Shown: positions 1-6,493 of the stretch, in pieces
Layout of the letters: each line of letters opens with the position of its first letter
Numbering within the stretch: position 1 is the stretch's first letter
Assembly: GCA_002401215.1 (NCBI GenBank)
Contig: NVSL01000048.1
Location: forward strand, 493-6,985
Length of the DNA: 6,493 nt
Direction: 5' to 3'
DNA from: Flavobacteriaceae bacterium
GTDB taxonomy: Bacteria; Bacteroidota; Bacteroidia; Flavobacteriales; Flavobacteriaceae
Notes under the pieces: model-generated
The model's input: the letters and a program-made list of their open reading frames with translations, nothing else
The model's database searches: none
What the model was told of the DNA's origin: nothing
Program-made: the position numbers and the translations under genes

Positions 1-441
1 TTTACCTTTTTTACCTTTTGCTTTTTCGCATCCTGGATAAATTGGCACATCTTCAATAATTGCAAAAGGTACATCTTCATCAAAATCTTCTTCTTCTTCT
101 ACCTCAACTATTTCTTCGACTTCAACGCTTTCGTTTTCGTCAGTTTCAGTTGACTCTATAATTGTTTCTTCAACTTCATCCTCATCCTCAACAATCTCAA
201 TTATTTCTGGTGCAGGAGGTGGTGGAGGTGGTGGCGTTGTAATTACTTCGATTTCGAAATCTTCAATTTCTTCATCATCTTCGTGGTCAGAAGATACAAC
301 TTCTAATCCTTGACTTACTCTTTCGTAAGTTTTGTGTTCAATAGCAAGGTAGATTGTCAACAAAGATAATACTAATCCTAATTGAAAAAATATTCTTGTG
401 TATCCTTCTAAATTTGCCTTAGGGCTTTTTTTGATTTCCAT
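1..441 (-). CDS. tonB: TonB-family energy transducer, C-terminus cut off by the window edge
   Basis: This is the inner-membrane TonB component that, with ExbB/ExbD, passes proton-motive force to TonB-dependent outer-membrane receptors. The 147 visible residues start MEIKKSPKANLEGYTRIFFQ, a typical flavobacterial TonB opening. Residues 1-17 are a short basic cytoplasmic tail, about 18-34 a single membrane anchor, 70-76 seven prolines followed by A-P, and 81-123 a very acidic linker with 25 Asp/Glu in 43 residues. From about 130 comes the motif EDVPIYPGCEKAKG, which in Bacteroidota TonBs stands just before the C-terminal receptor-binding domain (PF03544). That domain lies beyond the left edge, so its presence is inferred. 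The frame is open to base 1. The ATG at 441-439 is chosen because it gives the conserved MEIKK start. The gene lies 63 bp downstream of the VanZ-like gene on the same strand. Family assignment is strong; which receptors it serves cannot be told. Confidence 0.9.
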   Translation of the reverse strand, partial: MEIKKSPKANLEGYTRIFFQLGLVLSLLTIYLAIEHKTYERVSQGLEVVSSDHEDDEEIEDFEIEVITTPPPPPPPAPEIIEIVEDEDEVEETIIESTETDENESVEVEEIVEVEEEEDFDEDVPFAIIEDVPIYPGCEKAKGKKGK

Positions 442-504
442 TCTAAAAAAATTTATAGTGCGCTAATTTAATAATTATATACCGACTTATGCAAAAAAAT
501 AATG

Positions 505-891
505 TTAAATCCTTTTATATATCTTTAATAAATACCTAAACGAACTCAAGCCCAACAATATGCCAACTGTATTTGCAATTACATCTTGGTAATCCATTGT
601 TCTATTCGCTGTCAATTTATCTTGTAATACTTCTAAAGCCACTCCAAAAGAAAAAATAGCAATTGCAATAATCAATTTGCTTTTAATTTGTTTGTGTGAT
701 TTTTTTACAGCAAATAACCAACTCAATGTTAAAGTGGTATATGCCAATGCGTGTAAAAATTTATCAGAAACTGAAATTTTTACAGGTAAATGTTCTAAAG
801 ATGATAAGCTTAAATATATGATCGTTGCTGTGAGGGCAAATGAAATAAAGTAAGCGTTATGCTCCAATAATTTCTTTATAGCTATCAGCAT
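505..891 (-). CDS. VanZ-family small integral membrane protein
   Basis: A 128-residue hydrophobic protein with four probable membrane segments, at about residues 13-30, 46-62, 73-89 and 103-122. VanZ-family (PF04892) signatures are visible: DKFLHALAY at 43-51 (Asp43, Lys44, His47), then Glu87 and Gln90 in EVLQ, and Arg97, Asp100, Asp103, Asn107 and Gly110 in the [14 protein letters not shown] stretch. The founding member, enterococcal VanZ, gives low-level teicoplanin resistance. The chromosomal Bacteroidota homologues have no established function, so no resistance role is claimed. The length is usual for these short single-domain forms. The ATG at 891 lies inside gcvH, so the two reading frames overlap by 35 bases. 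This suggests cotranscription and possibly coupled translation. I chose this start because the [11 protein letters not shown] opening resembles flavobacterial relatives and a later start would cut into the first membrane segment. Confidence 0.85.
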   Translation of the reverse strand: MLIAIKKLLEHNAYFISFALTATIIYLSLSSLEHLPVKISVSDKFLHALAYTTLTLSWLFAVKKSHKQIKSKLIIAIAIFSFGVALEVLQDKLTANRTMDYQDVIANTVGILLGLSSFRYLLKIYKRI

Positions 892-1237
892 TTAATAAGT
901 CTTCTACTTGAGACATGTCAGAAATTTTTATCTTAATCATCCATCCTTTTCCGTAAGGATCAGCATTGACAACTTCAGGTTCGTCTTCTAAGTCTTCGTT
1001 AAATTCTATCACTTCTCCGGCCAATGGCATGAATAAATCTGATACTGTTTTTACTGCTTCTACAGAGCCAAAAACTGCATCTCTATCAAGCTCATCATCC
1101 ACAGTATCAACATCAACATATACAATATCTCCTAATTCACTTTGGGCAAAATGTGTAATTCCGATAGTTGCAACATCGCCATCAATACCAATCCATTCGT
1201 GATCTTTGGTATATTTTAATTCAGCAGGTACGCTCAT
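857..1237 (-). CDS. gcvH: Glycine cleavage system H protein
   Basis: GcvH is the lipoyl carrier of the glycine cleavage system. Its lipoyl-lysine arm takes the aminomethyl group from the P protein (GcvP), hands it to the T protein (GcvT), and is reoxidised by the L protein, in the cytoplasm. The 126-residue product is full length for the family. Visible hallmarks are the N-terminal YTKDHEWI (9-16), [17 protein letters not shown] (26-42), the lipoylation site [12 protein letters not shown] with Lys63 as the modified residue, the following [13 protein letters not shown], and the C-terminal [13 protein letters not shown] (91-103). No key residue is missing. The ATG at 1237 gives the standard [10 protein letters not shown] start and follows an A/T-rich leader without a Shine-Dalgarno, as is usual in Bacteroidota. 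A consensus-type promoter lies about 25 bp upstream. The gene sits between sprA and the VanZ-like gene, away from any gcvP or gcvT in this window. Confidence 0.97.
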   Translation of the reverse strand: MSVPAELKYTKDHEWIGIDGDVATIGITHFAQSELGDIVYVDVDTVDDELDRDAVFGSVEAVKTVSDLFMPLAGEVIEFNEDLEDEPEVVNADPYGKGWMIKIKISDMSQVEDLLNADSYKEIIGA

Positions 1238-1261
1238 AATTTTTATTATTAAGATTCCCTA

Positions 1262-1293
1262 CAAATTTAATAAAAAAGTTAGATGCTATCCAA
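1262..1293 (-). promoter_or_regulatory. Bacteroidota-type promoter for gcvH (and probably vanZ)
   Basis: Read on the minus strand, TTG at 1293-1291 is followed after 21 bases by TAAATTTG at 1269-1262. This matches the known Bacteroidota primary-sigma consensus (TTG at about -33 and TAnnTTTG at about -7) in every fixed position and with normal spacing. Transcription would start near 1255-1258, leaving a leader of roughly 20 bases before the gcvH ATG at 1237. The location in the sprA-gcvH gap fits a separate transcription start for gcvH. In AT-rich DNA such matches can arise by chance, so this remains a prediction. Confidence 0.6.
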
Positions 1294-1331
1294 CATTTAT
1301 AAAAAGAAAAAAATAGATTTCCATCTTTCTA
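1294..1331 (-). terminator. Possible weak terminator after sprA
   Basis: About 30 bases past the sprA stop, the minus strand holds an imperfect, AT-rich hairpin at 1331-1314. It can pair either as TAGA/TCTA or as AGAT/ATCT around GGAA. Seven T residues follow directly, then C and five more T (1313-1301). The order of hairpin then T-tract suits intrinsic termination of sprA, and it ends just before the predicted gcvH promoter. The stem is only about 4 bp with little GC, so read-through is likely and the call is tentative. Confidence 0.3.
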
Positions 1332-1361
1332 GTAAAAGACAAGACGAACACGTTAAAGAAA

Positions 1362-4300
1362 TTAGTTTCCTAAGTTGTATTGAATAATGATTCCGGTACT
1401 AAATGAGTTTCTTGGAAATGAAGTTGAAACAGCGTATCGCGATGAATTTTGATCGTAATAGAAGGATGCTGTTAAACTTCTGCTCAAGGCATAATCTGCT
1501 AAAAACTTAAGTGAGAATAATTTTTGGCCTCCTGTTACTTGGTCATTATCCTCATCAATATCGCGAATTAAAGTGGTGTTATCTCTTAAACTAAAATCTG
1601 CTCTAATAGTTAAATCTCCATTTACGGTTTGGTTTTTATCGTTGAATTTAAACTTGAATTTTAAGTTTTTAATTCGATAACCTGCACCTACAATATATTC
1701 AGTCCCTGCAATTTCTGTTAAGGTATTGTTGTTAAAATTCAGATTCAACATTCTATCTTTTCTTACCTCTGCTTTTAAAGACAATGAATTTCTCATTTTA
1801 AAATCTACTTTGGCAAGCGGCGAAAATTCTTCTATAACATTGACTGCAGAAAACAATCTGTCGTTGTAATAATTCCCCGCAATATCTGTTGTGGCAAATG
1901 GGGCATTATCATCATACAACAAGTTATTGGTATAATTATTTACAGAATAAAGCGAACGATATCCGTGAGATACTGTAAAACTTTGGAAATTTTTCTTAAA
2001 CCATTTTACACGCATCAATCCTTTATAGGTCAATGTCCAGTTTGGTAATGGTGTATCTCTAAATGCACTTGTAGTCACCGAATTCACATCTTTACCCGAG
2101 TAAGCTGCCACAAATGCCGGCAACATTATTTGCTGACTGTTGACTCCAAACCCTGCAATTGGCGCGCCAGTATCATCAGCAAAACGCTGAGAAATAATTG
2201 CTCTATTGTCTTTAAATTCTTGGAATAGTTTATCAGCATCGCCATTAAAAGCGGTACGAATCATGTTAAAACTCATGCTAAAATTACCCATTTCAGAAAT
2301 AGGATTGTCCTGAAATCTTGTCTGATTAGAAGTTAAATCATTTACAACATCAATTTGCTGAACCACACTTTTGGTATATGTTTTTGTTCCTGATATTTCA
2401 ATATCCAAATCGCGAACTGGACTAATATTTATAAAAATATCGAACTTATTAAAGTGTGTTTGTGAGTATGTTCTGTTATAATACAAATCATCAGGGGATC
2501 CGTCTTGGTAGTTGATATTTCTTGTAACCAGCCACCCGTTTTGCATCGCTTGATTTCTAATATCAATCTGGCTACCGAAAACAAATCCGAATGTTGGTGC
2601 TAAACTACCACTATAATTATCGCGACCTAAGAAACCTGATTGCGGAACAAATCCTCCTAACAAAATACCATTTCGTTCGCTGTAAGTTGCTCTCGCTTTT
2701 TTAATCATCATCAAAATATCCATTGATGCTTTTCCTATCTTATTTCCTTTTTTCTTGGTTGCTGGTAATTGTTTTGTAATTGCTTTTCCGTCCTCATCTT
2801 TCTCTCCGGTTTTTACAGTTTTACCAGGAACGGTTCTTTTAGTAAATAATTTTGTTAAACCACTACTTCTGTATAATCTTGTAAAATCTGCATCTACAGA
2901 TAAGTTATGTGTGTTTGCATTTTGAATGGTATTCCCGATTCTATCAACATACGATAACGATGCCGACTGCCAATCATAATCAGCAGAATAAGAATAATCT
3001 GATCGCATAAAATCTAGGAAAGGTAATTTATCAATTGGTATTTGATAGGTTAAGCCTAATGTTTGATGATAATGTTCTGGGCGACCAATGGTAAAAAATT
3101 TATCATAGAGTGATATATCGTCTGTTGTAGCAAAATCATCATACACATAATTATTCAACGCTCTAAAATTAAATTGGAGGGATTTTGTTAAATTATAAGT
3201 AATGCTATAATCCCAATCGAACATAAAATTACGTTGCTTAAGAGTTGGTAATGGCGGCAAACCAGAAACCAAACTACGCGAAGTTTGTTCGTTATAACTT
3301 CTGATAATATTTGAGTTGACCGAAATATTAGACGGCAATAAATTAAAGTTAAAATCTTTGATAAACTGCAAGTATTTCTTCTTGGTTAAAAAGCCCCAAT
3401 TTACAAATGGCTCAATACTTTTTTGAGGAAAAGAATAATTATAATTTGCTGATGCTCGTACATTTTGATCTATAAATTTCTCAATATTATAGCTTTGACG
3501 TTTAATTTCATTATAGGCATACGAAACTGATAAATTCTCAACATCATAAAAATGCTGTTTCTTATTCGCATCGGTTCTGTCTTTTCTAACATTGATTAAA
3601 CTAAAACTTGTACGCGCCGTATGATCGGTAGATTGATTGCTATTTGGGTTGATATCAACTGCATCTTCATACAACACATCTTGGTATTGCGCATCGTATT
3701 TTGGATCTCGAAACTCTTCTGACCTGCTATAATTTACAGGAAGTTTTACGCCCCAATCTTTTGGTAACAACTGCCCCATATTAATATTGGTAACAATGTC
3801 GTATAATTTTGTTTCTTCTTGATTTCTTTCTTGTGTCGATTGTTCTATTCCTCCAAAACCAATTGTTTCCATTCTACCTGTTACAGAAATATCTGCAAAA
3901 TCTGCAAAATTAGCATCGGCTGTAACAACTGCTGCCCATCCTCCTTTATTATCAAAACCTGCAGTTCGCATTTCATTAAACCAAACTTCAGCACCATTTG
4001 ATACTGCTGAGTTATTTTTAACTCCCAACATAATGGTTCTTATATTTCCTAAATTCGGATTTCCTTTTACTCTTATCTCATACCCATCTAATTGAATTGG
4101 AGGAGGTGTACCATAAGCCGGATAAAGAGTCCCCGGAGGAACACCATCAGTAAAACGTAATAATTTTAATTTTCCTAAATCTTCTAATAGCACATCAAAA
4201 TCATTTGGCCAAATCTCTTCGGCAGTTATTGCAGAGAAATCTGTTACTTTTAAAGGGACTTCTATTTGATAATAGTTGTCATTTAAATCACTACCAAATC

Positions 4301-6493
4301 TTAAAATAGCTTGAAAATCATCATCGTTTATGGCAGACTTACTCAAAGATTCTATATGCACAAACATTTTAAGATTGTTGTACATTCTTAAATCTGTGCT
4401 TACATTTTTATAAACGGCTCTTGTTTCTCCTGGCACCAAATCTTCCACTCTCATAGAAAGTGATTGCTCATTTTGAAACTGAATTCTTGTACTTCCCTGC
4501 AAACGCTCTCGCTGAATTCCTGGTGGCACTACATACGGTATTGGTGTACGTGAAGCATTTTGTTCAATATTTACAACGCCAACATTAAACTTTCCTAAAT
4601 CGATAGGGTCTAAATCCGGAGGCACTGGATTATTCGTTTCATCAATCACCTTTACATACCTTCTCCACTCACCACGCACCAATTGCAATTCTGCAAAACG
4701 CAAAACAACTGGCATCTTAAACTTGGTCATAAACATTCTCATAAAACGGATAGAATTAAATCCTTCCATTCCATTTATAACCTCATCTGGAGTATTGATT
4801 GGAATCCTAAATTGCAACCATCTAAATTGTTTAGTGCTCCCGTCTTCTAATAAAACTGAAACATTTTTTTCATCAACAATATTATTCTGACCCACCACCA
4901 AACGGTTGGCGTTTAACGAAACTTTATATTGATAATAGCTCTCAACAGAACTCATTGTTTGATCTTTATCAATATCCTCAACATCCGGATTGTTTGTTGC
5001 TTGTGTTGGATATGACTCTGTAGATAAAGTTGCTGTTGGCGAATTTCCTTGTGTATTGTTGTAGTCTTTGTATCGTGTTAAAATTCCGGCATTGGCAGCA
5101 TCGTAATCGCCTCCTCTAAAATAACGGTAGTTATCTGATGATGGGTCTGGTCCAAAACCAGCACCAAACATCGCGGTTTCTTCGGCATCATTTAAACCAT
5201 CTAATCCAATATCTTGATTCTGTCTAGAAGCATCATTAATATCAAAGGTATATAATAAGGACTGTCCTGTCGGAACTTTACCCCAAATCGTTGGATCTGT
5301 ATTTGTTGTGCTACCATCTGCAGGCATCCCGTTTTCATAAATTTTTCGCCCATCTTTTAAAACATCTTCAGAGATATTACCTAAGTTAAAATACAAATCT
5401 CCAACTTGATTTATTGGGTTTTGAGGATCGACCCCTAATGGCAATCCTTCTTCATTTGTAATTGAATAATGTGGATACGGATCTTGCAACCAAAATTGGA
5501 TGTACTCAATATTTGCTTGCTCAAAATTAGTAACGGTTAACGGTCTTGTAATTCCGCCCCAACGTTCTTCCGGGTCAGTAAATTTACCATCGCCACCAAC
5601 ATTGTTTGTGTCGTAATTGTTAGAACCTCTATCTGATGGAAAGTATGCTAAATCTAAGGTTCTAACTATAGATGTTTGTGTGATGTCTCTATCTTGTTCT
5701 GGAAACAATTCTTCGAAACGAACTGCTCTTACCTCAGCTCTAGATAATTCTGTATCGTCAATATTACTTGGCTGTAAAGAAGAGCCTCCATAAAATATTT
5801 GATCGATAATATACCATGCCATTTTTGCACGTTTCTTACCGTAATCAATATTGGTTTCATCGCCACCTAAATCAAGATTTAATTGCCCTTGTGGCGTACT
5901 TGCCATATACCATTGTTGTGGTGTTTTTAATTCTAAGGGAATTTGAGCGCCCTCAAAATCATCGATATATGAAGTTGCTTGACCATTTAATTCTACTTGT
6001 CTTGGAGCTCCAGGTAACAAGTAAGCAAAATCTCCTCGAACCGAAAAATTAGATGCCACATCGGTATCAATATTTGGTAATTTATTTACCCATTTTGTAA
6101 ACTTTTTTACTTCAGTTCCGTAATCAGCTCTAAAACCAAAAATAGTGTTGTTAATTGGTTCTGCTCCAATAACCGCTTTTTGTGTCAAAGGCTTTTCACG
6201 TAAATTTAAAAAGGTTAAACCCGCAACAAATTTATCCGAAAATTTATGCTCAACATCAACTCCTATAAATCGTTTTGCTTGTAAGTTAAAAACCGAATTA
6301 TTTTCTACCGATACTTCAATCGGTGCGTTCGATGCTTCTAATGATGGGTTGATAATTTGTACACGACCAATTTGATAATCTACTACATAATCTACACCTT
6401 CTATCAATTGTCTTCCTCCTGTGGTTACTGTTACAGACCCCTGCGGAATGTTATATGCTCCTAGCGCAATTCCTGATGCTCCTTCGGATTTTG
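1362..6493 (-). CDS. sprA: SprA, type IX secretion system outer-membrane translocon (N-terminus off the right edge)
   Basis: SprA (called Sov in Porphyromonas) is the outer-membrane channel of the T9SS. Published structures of the Flavobacterium johnsoniae protein show a 36-strand single-chain beta-barrel with a lateral opening, bound by PorV or a plug protein. Here 1709 residues and the stop are visible. The family is usually about 2,300-2,500 residues, so several hundred N-terminal residues are missing. The frame is open to base 6493, with GAYNIPQGSVTVTTGGRQ encoded before the TTG at 6407; that TTG is internal, not a start. From the N-terminal side come the SprA_N-type motifs IEGVDYVVDYQIGRV, YIDDFEGAQIP (near 5945-5970), IEYIQFWLQDPYPH (near 5475-5515), LRFAELQLVRGEWRRY (near 4655-4705) and GAEVWFNEMRTAGFDNKGG (near 3935-3995). 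From about 3900 to the stop the sequence alternates polar and aromatic residues (Tyr, Phe, Asn, Ser), as in beta-barrel strands, ending in the strand-like SFSTGIIIQYNLGN. No frameshift or stop interrupts it. Cargo (gliding adhesins, enzymes) is known from relatives, not visible here. Confidence 0.97.
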   Translation of the reverse strand, partial: KSEGASGIALGAYNIPQGSVTVTTGGRQLIEGVDYVVDYQIGRVQIINPSLEASNAPIEVSVENNSVFNLQAKRFIGVDVEHKFSDKFVAGLTFLNLREKPLTQKAVIGAEPINNTIFGFRADYGTEVKKFTKWVNKLPNIDTDVASNFSVRGDFAYLLPGAPRQVELNGQATSYIDDFEGAQIPLELKTPQQWYMASTPQGQLNLDLGGDETNIDYGKKRAKMAWYIIDQIFYGGSSLQPSNIDDTELSRAEVRAVRFEELFPEQDRDITQTSIVRTLDLAYFPSDRGSNNYDTNNVGGDGKFTDPEERWGGITRPLTVTNFEQANIEYIQFWLQDPYPHYSITNEEGLPLGVDPQNPINQVGDLYFNLGNISEDVLKDGRKIYENGMPADGSTTNTDPTIWGKVPTGQSLLYTFDINDASRQNQDIGLDGLNDAEETAMFGAGFGPDPSSDNYRYFRGGDYDAANAGILTRYKDYNNTQGNSPTATLSTESYPTQATNNPDVEDIDKDQTMSSVESYYQYKVSLNANRLVVGQNNIVDEKNVSVLLEDGSTKQFRWLQFRIPINTPDEVINGMEGFNSIRFMRMFMTKFKMPVVLRFAELQLVRGEWRRYVKVIDETNNPVPPDLDPIDLGKFNVGVVNIEQNASRTPIPYVVPPGIQRERLQGSTRIQFQNEQSLSMRVEDLVPGETRAVYKNVSTDLRMYNNLKMFVHIESLSKSAINDDDFQAILRFGSDLNDNYYQIEVPLKVTDFSAITAEEIWPNDFDVLLEDLGKLKLLRFTDGVPPGTLYPAYGTPPPIQLDGYEIRVKGNPNLGNIRTIMLGVKNNSAVSNGAEVWFNEMRTAGFDNKGGWAAVVTADANFADFADISVTGRMETIGFGGIEQSTQERNQEETKLYDIVTNINMGQLLPKDWGVKLPVNYSRSEEFRDPKYDAQYQDVLYEDAVDINPNSNQSTDHTARTSFSLINVRKDRTDANKKQHFYDVENLSVSYAYNEIKRQSYNIEKFIDQNVRASANYNYSFPQKSIEPFVNWGFLTKKKYLQFIKDFNFNLLPSNISVNSNIIRSYNEQTSRSLVSGLPPLPTLKQRNFMFDWDYSITYNLTKSLQFNFRALNNYVYDDFATTDDISLYDKFFTIGRPEHYHQTLGLTYQIPIDKLPFLDFMRSDYSYSADYDWQSASLSYVDRIGNTIQNANTHNLSVDADFTRLYRSSGLTKLFTKRTVPGKTVKTGEKDEDGKAITKQLPATKKKGNKIGKASMDILMMIKKARATYSERNGILLGGFVPQSGFLGRDNYSGSLAPTFGFVFGSQIDIRNQAMQNGWLVTRNINYQDGSPDDLYYNRTYSQTHFNKFDIFINISPVRDLDIEISGTKTYTKSVVQQIDVVNDLTSNQTRFQDNPISEMGNFSMSFNMIRTAFNGDADKLFQEFKDNRAIISQRFADDTGAPIAGFGVNSQQIMLPAFVAAYSGKDVNSVTTSAFRDTPLPNWTLTYKGLMRVKWFKKNFQSFTVSHGYRSLYSVNNYTNNLLYDDNAPFATTDIAGNYYNDRLFSAVNVIEEFSPLAKVDFKMRNSLSLKAEVRKDRMLNLNFNNNTLTEIAGTEYIVGAGYRIKNLKFKFKFNDKNQTVNGDLTIRADFSLRDNTTLIRDIDEDNDQVTGGQKLFSLKFLADYALSRSLTASFYYDQNSSRYAVSTSFPRNSFSTGIIIQYNLGN

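Noticed and set aside
180..250. GGTGGTGGAGGTGGTGG tract as a DNA repeat or G-quadruplex element
   Set aside because: It is explained by the codons of the heptaproline stretch in TonB. The G runs are only two long, so a stable quadruplex is unlikely.
442..504. Possible promoter for tonB in the 63-bp gap (T-run ending in TTTG at 492, and TATAAT at 479-474)
   Set aside because: No TAnnTTTG element lies at proper spacing from a TTG, and the E. coli-like TATAAT lacks a spaced -35 and is not the Bacteroidota pattern. A promoter may exist but cannot be supported.
966..1202. Plus-strand open frame of 78 codons opposite gcvH
   Set aside because: It lies wholly antisense to a clear gcvH and encodes a Ser/Thr-rich, low-complexity product, as expected from the complement of acidic codons. 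No family resemblance.
3819..4001. Plus-strand open frame of 60 codons opposite sprA
   Set aside because: Antisense to conserved SprA coding sequence, with an odd Cys-rich composition and no recognisable domain.
5816..6375. Two plus-strand open frames (5816-6052 and 6145-6375) opposite sprA
   Set aside because: Both lie within conserved SprA motifs on the other strand and resemble no known protein, so they are chance frames.
6405..6407. TTG codon that could be read as the start of the large reading frame
   Set aside because: The frame stays open for 28 more codons to the window edge, and those residues match the SprA family (GAYNIPQGSVTV). The true start is far outside the window.
1..6493. 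Mobile elements, CRISPR arrays, tRNA or other RNA genes
   Set aside because: Almost all the sequence is taken up by four conserved genes. I saw no inverted-repeat ends, transposase motifs, spaced direct repeats or tRNA-like folds in the short gaps.

Overview
The window is AT-rich DNA with compact genes, all on the minus strand. It most likely comes from a marine or freshwater member of the Flavobacteriaceae (Bacteroidota). The reasons are a near-complete SprA (outer-membrane translocon of the type IX secretion system, found only in Bacteroidota), a TonB with a Pro-rich/acidic linker of the flavobacterial kind, no Shine-Dalgarno sequences before the starts, and a match to the Bacteroidota promoter consensus (TTG-N21-TAnnTTTG) upstream of gcvH.

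Layout in the direction of transcription (right to left): sprA fills 6493 down to 1362. Its N-terminal part lies beyond the right edge and its natural stop is inside the window. A 124-bp gap holds a weak terminator-like hairpin with a T-rich tract and then the promoter. Next come gcvH (1237-857, glycine cleavage H protein) and a VanZ-family membrane protein (891-505), whose first 35 bases overlap the end of gcvH. After a further 63 bp a TonB-type energy transducer starts at 441 and runs off the left edge before its C-terminal domain is complete.

SprA forms the giant beta-barrel through which T9SS cargo (gliding adhesins, secreted enzymes) crosses the outer membrane. TonB passes proton-motive force to outer-membrane receptors. 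GcvH is a lipoylated carrier of one-carbon metabolism in the cytoplasm, and the VanZ-like protein is a small inner-membrane protein of unknown role. From memory, sprA-gcvH-vanZ-tonB is a recurrent flavobacterial gene order. The neighbourhood is therefore conserved core genome, with no sign of mobile DNA, CRISPR, RNA genes or a defence system.

I found no convincing undescribed system. The points most worth a second look are the unexplained linkage of gcvH/vanZ to the T9SS gene, the gcvH/vanZ overlap, and a lysine-rich insert in the SprA barrel region.
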